IMG/VR virus record: IMGVR_UViG_3300017739_000004
Coordinates: 38,949 to 102,948 of that record
Strand: one strand, 5' to 3'
Source: a virus
DNA length: 64,000 nt
In this document: positions 5,900 to 11,733 of the stretch, piece after piece
Position numbering within the stretch: position 1 is the stretch's first letter
How the letters are laid out: every line of letters starts with the position of its first letter
Made by a program: the position numbers and the translations under genes
The notes under the pieces: generated by a model
Seen by the model: the letters and a program-made list of their open reading frames with translations, nothing else
Told to the model about the DNA's origin: nothing
Databases searched by the model: none

Positions 5900-7737
5900 T
5901 GAAATATATTACTTCGGTATGGTCTACATTATTACTCGTATCAGCTCTGATATTAATAAGAGTTTATGATCCAGCAATAGTCGAGCAAGTCAGGCTCAAT
6001 ACATTCGATCAATACATCAAAACACTTCCAAAAGAAAAATCAAATGATATAGTACTTGTTAATATCGGTGAGAAATCACTTGGTAAGATTGGTCAATTTC
6101 CATGGCCTAGACAAGAATACGCACAAATGATTTCTGACCTAAGAAATATTAATGCTGGCTATATTGGATTTACTATAATGTTTCCAGAACCAGATAGATT
6201 TGGTGGTGACGATATATTTGCTCAATACATACAAGACAATGGGATTATCTTATCACAAGACGCAGATAACAATGGAAGGGCCGACAGTGCACCGTATGTA
6301 GGGCATGCACTATTTGGTACATCAGACCCTTTAGATTTTATATACAAATATAATGGTATAGTTGCTAATATTAAGAATTTAGAACAAGAGGCATGGGGTA
6401 TAGGATTAATAAATGCATCACCTGAAGTAGATAATATCACTAGAAGAATACCACTTATGACAAATGTAAAAGATGAAATCTATCCATCTTTTGCTTTAGA
6501 ATTAACTAGATTAAATATGGATCAGTTATCTTATACTATAAAATCAAATGAAGCAGGTATAGAAAGTGTAGTAGTTAGACCTTTTGAAATACCTACAGAT
6601 AGTGATGGTTCAATATGGTTAAAATGGAATACAGAATTTGAAGAAATAGAATACGAAAGGCTAATGCCAGGGTATGATAATTTAGAAGGTAAGACTGTTA
6701 TAGTCGGTGTATCAGCCAGTGGATTAGGTGCTCAGATTCCTACTCCTGGTGGTTTGATGAATCCAAACCAGCTTCAAGCCGCAGCTCTTCAAACAATTCT
6801 GTCAGACAATCCGATTTCTCGTCCTCTATGGGCTGATTCAATAGAAATTCTTGTAAGTGGAATTCTGGCTCTGTTGTTAATTCTGTTGATATATCGCGCA
6901 CCGATTTGGGCTTCAGGACTCGGCTTCGTTGTTCTTTGTGTTGGACAAGCCGGATTGACTTTTTATATCTGGAATAAATTTTATATACTCCTCGATCTTA
7001 GTTATTCACTAATATTATATATAATATCTTTTGCTTCAACGAGTTTTAATAACTTCTATAAACAATTTGCTCTTAGACAACAGATAAAGAAACAATTTGA
7101 AACATATTTGGATCCAAGACAAGTGGCTCTATTACAAAAAGACCCAAGCAGATTAAAGCTTGGTGGTGAAAGAAAAGAAATGACTTTCTTGTTTATGGAT
7201 ATAGTAGGATTTACTCCTATATCAGAACATTATAAAAATAATAATGACCCAGAAGGGTTAGTAGAAATTATAAATAATTATTTAAACCGTATGACCAATA
7301 TTATCTTAGACAATGGTGGTACTATTGACAAATATATGGGTGATTGTATAATGGCCTTTTGGAATGCTCCATTAGACTGTGAAGATCATGCATACCTAGC
7401 TACTAAAACAGCTATGGAAATTGAGAGAGCAGCAGATGAACTTATTAAAGAACTTGAAGATAAAGGCTTACCACGTATTGATGTTGGTATTGGTATTAAT
7501 TCCGGGACTTGCATCGTCGGAAACATGGGATCCGAAACTAGATTTGACTATTCCGTCATTGGAGATGCCGTCAACTTGGCAGCTAGACTCGAAGGCCAAA
7601 CACGCAATTACGATGGGGTTCGAGTGTTGTTGGGCGAACAAACATATAAAAGCTGTTCATCTGGAGAATTCACTGAAGTCGATAGAATCAAAGTTAAAGG
7701 TAAATCCGAACAGGTTAGAATATATACCCCAATTTGA
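5899..7737 (+). CDS. CHASE2-domain class III adenylate cyclase
   Basis: 612 residues. An N-terminal membrane helix (residues 5-22) precedes an extracytoplasmic CHASE2 sensor (about 30-300), which shows IVLVNIGEKSLGKIGQFPWPR. Three membrane helices follow at about 313-395, then a class III cyclase domain from about 425. The catalytic parts are complete: metal Asp in FLFMDIVGFT, the adenine-contact Lys in TIDKYMGDCIMAFW with the second metal Asp, the Asp in YSVIGDAVNLAARLEG, and the Asn/Arg pair in NLAARLE. The Lys and Asp pair predicts ATP and not GTP as substrate, giving cAMP. It is the last gene of the curli-like run and lies beside a FecR protein. Codon choice becomes GC-richer near 6740-6960 and 7500-7690, suggesting mosaic origin or overlap constraint. 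Confidence 0.93.
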   Translation: MKYITSVWSTLLLVSALILIRVYDPAIVEQVRLNTFDQYIKTLPKEKSNDIVLVNIGEKSLGKIGQFPWPRQEYAQMISDLRNINAGYIGFTIMFPEPDRFGGDDIFAQYIQDNGIILSQDADNNGRADSAPYVGHALFGTSDPLDFIYKYNGIVANIKNLEQEAWGIGLINASPEVDNITRRIPLMTNVKDEIYPSFALELTRLNMDQLSYTIKSNEAGIESVVVRPFEIPTDSDGSIWLKWNTEFEEIEYERLMPGYDNLEGKTVIVGVSASGLGAQIPTPGGLMNPNQLQAAALQTILSDNPISRPLWADSIEILVSGILALLLILLIYRAPIWASGLGFVVLCVGQAGLTFYIWNKFYILLDLSYSLILYIISFASTSFNNFYKQFALRQQIKKQFETYLDPRQVALLQKDPSRLKLGGERKEMTFLFMDIVGFTPISEHYKNNNDPEGLVEIINNYLNRMTNIILDNGGTIDKYMGDCIMAFWNAPLDCEDHAYLATKTAMEIERAADELIKELEDKGLPRIDVGIGINSGTCIVGNMGSETRFDYSVIGDAVNLAARLEGQTRNYDGVRVLLGEQTYKSCSSGEFTEVDRIKVKGKSEQVRIYTPI

Positions 7738-8068
7738 TTTCATAGAACCAGCACATTGGACATCATACGCAGTATCTTTTGCATTACAATATGCCGATAT
7801 TCATTATACTAATAAAGCTTTACAATATCAATGTGTACGTGAGCTTAATCCTTTAGTTGGTAAAAGACCATCATGGAATCATTTAGTAGCTCACAAGGTA
7901 ATTACATTGTGGCCTGTGTATCACCCAGACTTTAATAAGTATCCAATCACTGATAAAGACTTAAATCAAGTTAATGTGTTTATGGCCATTGTTGTATTAC
8001 ATAATAAAAGAGTGCTTGAAAAAGTGCAAAGACACCCAGATATCTGTCCTAAGATTTCTACTATTTAA
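7436..8068 (+). CDS. Unknown protein overlapping cyclase gene; possible secreted protein
   Basis: The open frame runs from TTG 7421 (ATG at 7436, another at 7613) to 8068 and has no ATG, GTG or TTG after the cyclase stop, so it must begin inside the cyclase gene. The ATG at 7436 has GAGAG about 8 bases before it and gives 210 residues with a signal-like start (HVLMLVLVLIPGLASS). The ATG at 7613 would give 151 residues. The part beyond the cyclase (EPAHWTSYAVSFALQYADIHYTNKAL, stated as EPAHWTSYAV then FALQYADIHYTN) looks like real protein, with a YADIHYT...ELNPLVG pattern like small membrane proteins of the DUF5658 kind. The function is unknown. The 3' half is fairly sure and the start is not. 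Confidence 0.6.
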   Translation: MNLLKNLKIKAYHVLMLVLVLIPGLASSETWDPKLDLTIPSLEMPSTWQLDSKAKHAITMGFECCWANKHIKAVHLENSLKSIESKLKVNPNRLEYIPQFDFIEPAHWTSYAVSFALQYADIHYTNKALQYQCVRELNPLVGKRPSWNHLVAHKVITLWPVYHPDFNKYPITDKDLNQVNVFMAIVVLHNKRVLEKVQRHPDICPKISTI

Positions 8069-8080
8069 GTTATATTACAC

Positions 8081-8122
8081 TGTGTGACAGTTGTGTGACA
8101 ACTGTGTAACAATTGTGTGAAT
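8081..8122 (+). repeat. Four tandem 11-base TGTGTGACA boxes (operator array)
   Basis: Copies begin at 8081, 8092, 8103 and 8114, exactly 11 bases apart: two perfect TGTGTGACA, then TGTGTAACA and TGTGTGAAT. Positions 8087-8105 also form an 8-base perfect inverted repeat (ACAGTTGT gtg ACAACTGT). The array sits 15 bases upstream of the -35 box of the promoter at 8137, the usual place for an activator or repressor array. The same box on the other strand precedes the promoter at 9078. Confidence 0.8.
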
Positions 8123-8136
8123 TCTTTAAAAAACCG

Positions 8137-8165
8137 TTTACAAACCTATCAAACTATAGTATAAT
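8137..8165 (+). promoter_or_regulatory. Sigma70-like early promoter
   Basis: TTTACA (8137-8142), a 17-base spacer and a perfect TATAAT (8160-8165), 28 bases before the ATG at 8194, which has a strong AAGGAG ribosome site. It is the first promoter of the early small-gene region and is probably read by host RNA polymerase. Confidence 0.85.
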
Positions 8166-8193
8166 GGTACTATAATTTAGATAAGGAGAAAAA

Positions 8194-8490
8194 ATGAGTT
8201 ATAACATAATATTAAAATCCGTCGACGGATTTCAAAGCGTAGATAAAGAAGCAGTAGTTGCTTTTGTAAAAGATAAATTAAGCTATAGTGTAGACCCAGT
8301 AGCTAGATCAGAAAACAAGTTCTGGTTAAATGGAAAATGGGAAGGCGGTAAATTTTACGCATTCCTAGAAGGTCAAAGATACTATCAGTTAGTTATCAAT
8401 AGATTTGATTTTGGAATCAAAGCTGGTGGAGATTTTAATTCTTGGAATGTAGCAGGCATTCTTAGAGAAGAAATTAAGGAGGCGTTATAA
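8194..8490 (+). CDS. Hypothetical early protein, 98 aa
   Basis: A 98-residue soluble protein of mixed alpha/beta pattern with no recognised motif. It is aromatic-rich in the middle (KFWLNGKWEGGKFYAFLEGQ). It has an AAGGAG ribosome site 7 bases before the ATG and is the first gene after the strong promoter at 8137, so it should be among the earliest and most highly made proteins. Its stop TAA overlaps the next ATG. A host-takeover role would fit the position but is inference. Confidence 0.8.
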   Translation: MSYNIILKSVDGFQSVDKEAVVAFVKDKLSYSVDPVARSENKFWLNGKWEGGKFYAFLEGQRYYQLVINRFDFGIKAGGDFNSWNVAGILREEIKEAL

Positions 8491-8726
8491 TGCAAGTAGT
8501 TATAAAAGGAAACCCAATATATAATGGCGTGGTACGTGATGGCGCCATTATAGAAATACCGGTACCAGCAGAATTGCATGTTCTGGCTTTAGCAAAAGGT
8601 CCAGATTCAGGCGATGCATGGGACCTATTGTGTAGAAAGTTACCATCCTATGGTTTTATGAACCCTATTGGTAAAATGCACATAAGCCATCTAGTGATAG
8701 ATGGAGTGGAAAAAAGGTTCCACTAA
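8490..8726 (+). CDS. Hypothetical early protein, 78 aa
   Basis: A 78-residue protein, not recognised. The N-terminal half is beta-like (MQVVIKGNPIYNGVVRDGAI), and the remainder mixed (KMHISHLVIDGVEKRFH). It has no membrane segment or cysteine pattern beyond one Cys. A TAAGGAGG ribosome site lies inside the preceding gene and the start overlaps that gene's stop, so it is translationally coupled to the 98-residue early protein. The function is unknown. Confidence 0.75.
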   Translation: MQVVIKGNPIYNGVVRDGAIIEIPVPAELHVLALAKGPDSGDAWDLLCRKLPSYGFMNPIGKMHISHLVIDGVEKRFH

Positions 8727-8756
8727 AAATAAACAGGAATCGAGGAAGAGCTGTAG

Positions 8757-8819
8757 ATGGTTGGTTGTTGTGAAGCTCTACGAGATAACCTTAGTAATGA
8801 TTGGTTTAAAATCAATTAA
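8757..8819 (+). CDS. Possible 20-residue microprotein in early leader
   Basis: An ATG at 8757 with GAGGA about 10 bases upstream opens a 20-codon frame (MVGCCEALRDNLSNDWFKIN). It lies in the roughly 100-base gap between two early genes. The same stretch can form two exclusive short stems (GAGCT with AGCTC, GTAGA with TCTAC), so it may instead be a structured leader. The call is weak and rests on the ribosome site. Confidence 0.3.
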   Translation: MVGCCEALRDNLSNDWFKIN

Positions 8820-8829
8820 GACGTGAAAT

Positions 8830-9081
8830 ATGGTGTTGAGATCATTACAAAAAAAGGTTAACAAAGAAGTGACAGAAATTTTGGATAAGCAATTGGGATG
8901 TCATGGTAAACGAGATTCTTTATGGTCGTTAGCTATCGACCTAGATAAAATTCAGGTAAGGCCTGACTTAGAAGGACACGCTGTCGAACTTGGGGTAACA
9001 CCCAAGCCATTGAAACACCGCAAAAACTTATGTGACCAGCCAGTCACAAATTGTCACACAATTGTCACACAAAACAGTTGA
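8830..9081 (+). CDS. Hypothetical early protein, 83 aa
   Basis: An 83-residue basic protein (MVLRSLQKKVNKEVTEILDK at the start), not recognised. It has no clear ribosome site, only a run GACGTGAAAT before the ATG. The last 15 or so codons coincide with the TGTGAC/GTCACA operator cluster and the stop lies inside the -35 box of the promoter at 9078, so the gene end and the control region are interleaved. This could mean the frame is open by chance at its 3' end; it is kept because it fills an otherwise empty gap and the codon use looks ordinary. Confidence 0.45.
   Translation: MVLRSLQKKVNKEVTEILDKQLGCHGKRDSLWSLAIDLDKIQVRPDLEGHAVELGVTPKPLKHRKNLCDQPVTNCHTIVTQNS
9031..9071 (-). repeat. Inverted copies of the TGTGTGACA box upstream of second early promoter
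   Basis: Two perfect TGTCACACA (reverse complement of TGTGTGACA) at 9052-9060 and 9063-9071, 11 bases apart, and a partial copy (GTCACA at 9043). TGTGA at 9031 and TCACA at 9044 form a dyad with an 8-base gap. The cluster ends 6 bases before the -35 box at 9078. With the array at 8081 it suggests one regulator controlling both early promoters. Confidence 0.75.
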
Positions 9082-9106
9082 CATTTACAGAAAAGCGTGA
9101 TACTAT
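9078..9106 (+). promoter_or_regulatory. Sigma70-like early promoter
   Basis: A perfect TTGACA (9078-9083), a 17-base spacer and TACTAT (9101-9106). The small gene at 9140 follows with an AAGGAG ribosome site. The inverted operator boxes lie directly upstream. Confidence 0.85.
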
Positions 9107-9139
9107 AGACATATAAATTAATAATGATAAGGAGTAAAT

Positions 9140-9286
9140 ATGAGTGATTATTATAATAACGACGATATTGTTAGCAGCGTCGATCAATCAAAAGCTGACA
9201 TCATAAGTAGACTAGACGAAATTGAATCAAGAATTGAAAAGATTTTTGAAATCGTTGAAAATATGGAGGCTAATTTAAATGGATAG
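9140..9286 (+). CDS. Small acidic coiled-coil protein, 48 aa
   Basis: A 48-residue protein that starts at an ATG 7 bases after an AAGGAG ribosome site and directly follows the promoter at 9078. The first 15 residues are Asp/Asn/Tyr-rich; the rest is an amphipathic helix with heptad spacing (IISRLDEIESRIEKIFEIVE), so it should oligomerise as a coiled coil. The stop overlaps the next ATG. The function is unknown; small early coiled-coil proteins of phages often bind and redirect host proteins, but nothing specific is seen here. Confidence 0.75.
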   Translation: MSDYYNNDDIVSSVDQSKADIISRLDEIESRIEKIFEIVENMEANLNG

Positions 9287-9725
9287 AATAAAATTTGAAA
9301 ATGTCTCCGAGGACATCTCTTACGCAATAGGCTCTTCTCTTAGAGGCTATATTAATGAAGTAACTACAAACCAATTGATTGCAATGTTTGGTGAGCCAAG
9401 CAGAGTACCTTCTGGTGATGGTAAAGTCCAACTTGAATGGATTATTAAAACTAAAGTTATTGAAGAAGATGGCAACGAAATAGATAGTTGCTTTACACTT
9501 TACGATTGGAAAGGTTCAGCACCTTCCGATGATAATGCCGAATGGAAAATCAATGTTGGTGGTAGATCACAACAAGATTATTGGAATGTATTTGATGCAT
9601 TTGATATTGCTAACGAAACAGATTTCTTATATGCTTACGATGGTGATGGCAAACTATGTCAATCCAAAGAAGGTTTTAGTCTACATCTATTACAGATGTG
9701 TAAAGAGGAGGCAGCAAATGGATAG
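9279..9725 (+). CDS. Hypothetical early protein, 148 aa
   Basis: A 148-residue soluble acidic protein, unrecognised by motif. It shows a pattern NQLIAMFGEPSRV near residue 31, and later YDWKGSAPSDD and a GGRSQQDYWNVFDAFD segment, which look conserved in style (turn plus aromatic cluster). It overlaps the 48-residue gene by 8 bases and the next gene by 8 bases, so it is part of a tightly coupled early operon driven from 9078. The function is unknown. Confidence 0.8.
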   Translation: MDRIKFENVSEDISYAIGSSLRGYINEVTTNQLIAMFGEPSRVPSGDGKVQLEWIIKTKVIEEDGNEIDSCFTLYDWKGSAPSDDNAEWKINVGGRSQQDYWNVFDAFDIANETDFLYAYDGDGKLCQSKEGFSLHLLQMCKEEAANG

Positions 9726-10017
9726 AACAGATTCTTATGTCATGACTGCTTATACTGACTCTGCTGGTGATATGTTAGAAATTGAGACAGTCAGAAATAC
9801 AATAAAGTCAATAAACAAACAAAATGCAAGAGCTGAAAGGTATCATAATAACCATCCGATGAGTGATGATATTGTATCTATGCCTAGATATCGTGTTTCA
9901 TTAAAAGGTAGGTATGGAAGAAATAATCCAAACTATTGTTCATGGAGAGGTAATAATGGTAGTGTTCCCTTAGAACATGCAGAAAGAGTGGATGTATATA
10001 TCCATAGGAGTAATTAA
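9718..10017 (+). CDS. Hypothetical early protein, 99 aa
   Basis: The frame is open from further upstream, but the ATG at 9718 is chosen because GAGGAG lies 8 bases before it and it overlaps the preceding stop in the usual way, giving 99 residues. The C-terminal half is basic and aromatic (MPRYRVSLKGRYGRNN, then YCSWRGNN and VDVYIHRSN). The form suggests a small nucleic-acid or protein binding protein, but no family is recognised. Confidence 0.75.
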   Translation: MDRTDSYVMTAYTDSAGDMLEIETVRNTIKSINKQNARAERYHNNHPMSDDIVSMPRYRVSLKGRYGRNNPNYCSWRGNNGSVPLEHAERVDVYIHRSN

Positions 10018-10019
10018 AA

Positions 10020-10193
10020 ATGGTAATGAACTTTGAACACATTGCAACTCGAATACCTTTAAATGTAAGAGTTGACATGATAAGCTTTATATGTTATAAT
10101 ATAGGTTTAAAAAACAAAGCAATTAATAGAGTAATGAAATTTTATGATATTGATGAAAATGAATATTTTTACGAAGGAGTGATTTATGGGTAA
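10020..10193 (+). CDS. Hypothetical small protein, 57 aa
   Basis: A 57-residue frame from the ATG at 10020, two bases after the previous stop, to a stop that overlaps the next gene's ATG. The sequence (FEHIATRIPLNVRVDMISF, then NKAINRVMKFYDIDENEYF) looks like a real, mostly helical protein. The sigma70-like promoter at 10072 lies inside it, so downstream genes can be expressed without it. The function is unknown. Confidence 0.65.
   Translation: MVMNFEHIATRIPLNVRVDMISFICYNIGLKNKAINRVMKFYDIDENEYFYEGVIYG
10072..10100 (+). promoter_or_regulatory. Sigma70-like promoter inside small gene
   Basis: A perfect TTGACA (10072-10077), a 17-base spacer and a perfect TATAAT (10095-10100) with TGT before the -10 box. 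It would drive the gene at 10186 and those after it. Confidence 0.85.
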
Positions 10194-10473
10194 AGCATTT
10201 GATGAAATTAGAGCTCAGTTATTAGCTGAGAAAGAAAAATACGAAGCAGAAAAAGAATTTAAAGAAACTGTGAGAAGAGTTTATAGTAGACCAAAAGACT
10301 ATAATAAATTATCTGGTTCTGTGAAAAAAGCAAAACATCTAGCACCTGGTGGTTTAGATTTACATAAAGACGAGAACAGACATTATTCAAAAGAGAATAC
10401 AGAAAAATGGTTAGGTTCAACATCTTATATGGAAACATATCAGTCAATGAAGGAGCAAGACTCATGGGATTAG
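10186..10473 (+). CDS. Hypothetical protein, 95 aa, charged
   Basis: A 95-residue highly charged helical protein (LLAEKEKYEAEKEFKETVRR) followed by a Gly/Pro turn (HLAPGGLDLHKDENRHYSKE). A GAAGGAG ribosome site precedes the ATG. It overlaps its neighbours on both sides by a few bases. No family is recognised. The long charged helix suggests a protein-binding role; nothing more can be said. Confidence 0.78.
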   Translation: MGKAFDEIRAQLLAEKEKYEAEKEFKETVRRVYSRPKDYNKLSGSVKKAKHLAPGGLDLHKDENRHYSKENTEKWLGSTSYMETYQSMKEQDSWD

Positions 10474-10571
10474 GTGCAAGTTTATATGAGGTGTTTCTAG
10501 TAATTATAGGAACAGGTTTTTGTACAGCAACTTATGTGGTTGTTGACTATTTTGTAAATGGTGGTAAATGA
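10464..10571 (+). CDS. Tiny membrane protein, 35 aa
   Basis: A 35-residue frame from ATG 10464 (GGAG upstream) to a TGA that overlaps the next ATG (ATGA). Most of it is one membrane helix (YEVFLVIIGTGFCTATYVVV) with a short polar tail ending NGGK. Such tiny inner-membrane proteins are common in T4-like early regions. The overlapping start and stop on both sides support expression. Confidence 0.65.
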   Translation: MGLGASLYEVFLVIIGTGFCTATYVVVDYFVNGGK

Positions 10572-10774
10572 GATTATTAGTAGAAAATTATGGTAATGTA
10601 AGAGTATTTAAAGATCGCTCTTTAGTAGGATTACCTCGTTATATTATAGAATCTATGGATCCCGATTTTGGTTTTAGACATACTAAAGTTTTATCTGGTG
10701 TATGGTATAAAAAAGAAAAAGTGTTAGAGATAGCATTGGATATGGCTCAAGAATTAGATGGCAGAGAAAAGTAA
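10568..10774 (+). CDS. Hypothetical protein, 68 aa
   Basis: A 68-residue alpha/beta protein (LLVENYGNVRVFKDRSLVGL, then SGVWYKKEKVLEIALDMAQE). The N-terminal half looks like two or three strands and the end a helix. The ATG overlaps the stop of the tiny membrane gene and the 3' end overlaps the next gene by 17 bases. It is not recognised. Codon use matches its neighbours, and the operon-like overlaps support it being a real gene. Confidence 0.7.
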   Translation: MRLLVENYGNVRVFKDRSLVGLPRYIIESMDPDFGFRHTKVLSGVWYKKEKVLEIALDMAQELDGREK

Positions 10775-10907
10775 AGATATAGTTGGTAGTTTACAAAAAC
10801 AAGCTTGGAGAAGAGCAACACAATTGCCTAAGCCAAATTCAGGTACACCACATGATTGGGAAGATTACGAAAAAATGAAAGAGGATAAAAATAATGAGCG
10901 AACATAA
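10758..10907 (+). CDS. Hypothetical small protein, 49 aa
   Basis: A 49-residue frame nested between overlapping neighbours (17 bases shared with the gene before, 14 with the gene after). The sequence is basic in its first half (SLQKQAWRRATQLPKPNSG) and acidic in the second (HDWEDYEKMKEDKNNERT). It is not recognised. The overlaps and AGAATTAG-type weak ribosome signal leave some doubt, but the frame is needed to fill the gap between the neighbouring genes. Confidence 0.6.
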   Translation: MAEKSKDIVGSLQKQAWRRATQLPKPNSGTPHDWEDYEKMKEDKNNERT

Positions 10908-11187
10908 AGACGCTGTAATAAAACAAGCTAAACTATTATTAGCTGAACAATGGGCAAATGGAATTACGAATGTCCATGTGTTTGATACTACTAAAGTTCA
11001 GATGTGGTACGAGAATATTAATACAGAAAAAGACGGTCGTGTCACAGATATAACTTACAACGATGGACGTATTGAAAGATCACAAAATGGAAAAGTGATT
11101 AGAACTTTTGGTGAGAAACAATTATGTGGCAATGACTTAATTAATCAATGGGAGAGATTTGGACCAACAGTTGACATCTCAATTTAA
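10894..11187 (+). CDS. Hypothetical protein, 97 aa
   Basis: A 97-residue protein with a helical start (AVIKQAKLLLAEQWANGI) followed by a strand-rich part with turn-repeat look (DITYNDGRIERSQNGKVIRT). GAGG lies upstream of the ATG. It is not recognised. The promoter at 11171 begins inside its last codons. It belongs to the same compact early operon as the preceding genes. Confidence 0.78.
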   Translation: MSEHKDAVIKQAKLLLAEQWANGITNVHVFDTTKVQMWYENINTEKDGRVTDITYNDGRIERSQNGKVIRTFGEKQLCGNDLINQWERFGPTVDISI

Positions 11188-11199
11188 CTGTGTTATAAT
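11171..11199 (+). promoter_or_regulatory. Sigma70-like promoter
   Basis: A perfect TTGACA (11171-11176), a 17-base spacer ending TGTGT and a perfect TATAAT (11194-11199). Transcription should start near 11206, which argues that the ATG at 11208 is not the normal start of the next gene unless the message is leaderless. Confidence 0.85.
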
Positions 11200-11276
11200 A
11201 TAATATTATGGGAATGACTAATTTTTATCAAGGTTCACTGAGGTATTCACCTTGTGGCCGAAAAAGAAAAAATCAC

Positions 11277-11564
11277 ATGGCTAATCCAGTCAAGAAAAAA
11301 CCAATTCATTTTAAAAAGATGAAAGTTGAAAAGTCAACATTAGATATAATGCGTAAAGAACAAGCAAAGCAATATAAATCATTAATGGAAGAAGCTATCA
11401 AAGATGGTACATGGTTAGATCAGGCAGGTAATACAGCTAAAAAAGAGAATCCAGTTTATACTGGCACATTAGTAAAAGGTATTGCCACAATGCATAAATC
11501 AAATGCTGTTCCAGTTATTAATCAGCAAGAAGCAGAAGATATTGCTAAAATGAGGAGAGGTTAA
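11277..11564 (+). CDS. Hypothetical basic protein, 95 aa
   Basis: The frame is open from an ATG at 11208, but that codon would lie at the very 5' end of the message from the promoter at 11171. The ATG at 11277 is preferred and gives 95 residues opening MANPVKKKPIHFKKMKVEKS. The leader in between holds a short inverted repeat (CAAGGT with ACCTTG at 11229-11254). The rest is helical with a WLDQAGNTAKKENPVYTG stretch. It is basic and soluble, and unrecognised. The stop overlaps the next start. Confidence 0.7.
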   Translation: MANPVKKKPIHFKKMKVEKSTLDIMRKEQAKQYKSLMEEAIKDGTWLDQAGNTAKKENPVYTGTLVKGIATMHKSNAVPVINQQEAEDIAKMRRG

Positions 11565-11689
11565 TGAAAGAGTTTTGGAAACAGTTTTTTGGTTTTTGGA
11601 ACAATATTTTCAATTGGTCGTTTAGAGTTTTAATATTATTAATTATTTGTTATTTTATATTACATTTAATTAATGGTGGTAATATATGA
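11564..11689 (+). CDS. Tiny membrane protein, 41 aa
   Basis: A 41-residue frame whose ATG overlaps the preceding stop (TTAATG) and has GAGGAGAGG just upstream. The N-terminal part is aromatic (FWKQFFGFWNNIFNW), and one membrane helix follows (RVLILLIICYFILHLI). It is another tiny inner-membrane protein of the early region with no recognised family. The strong ribosome site supports it. Confidence 0.7.
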   Translation: MKEFWKQFFGFWNNIFNWSFRVLILLIICYFILHLINGGNI

Positions 11690-11733
11690 AAGAGTATCGT
11701 CGTGACGACGGTTAAATATCAAATAGGAGTATT

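Noticed and set aside
1-8068. Bacterial contamination or chimeric join for the curli region
   Set aside because: The region has the same low GC, gene overlaps and TATAAATA boxes as the rest, and runs without a break into the early phage genes. It is treated as phage, though read mapping would settle it.
8081-8122. CRISPR-like short repeats
   Set aside because: The repeats are 9 to 11 bases and continuous, with no unique spacers. They sit at a promoter, so they are better seen as operators.
8735-8829. tRNA or other known structured RNA
   Set aside because: No cloverleaf, T-loop GTTCGA or acceptor stem could be drawn. Only short alternative stems are visible.
9031-9048. Classical CRP site
   Set aside because: TGTGA and TCACA are present but 8 bases apart and not 6, and the cluster also contains direct repeats. 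Only a CRP-like relation is kept as an idea.
11687-11716. Nine-residue frame MKEYRRDDG
   Set aside because: It is too short to support, has no ribosome site of its own and coincides with the CGTCGTGACGACG palindrome.
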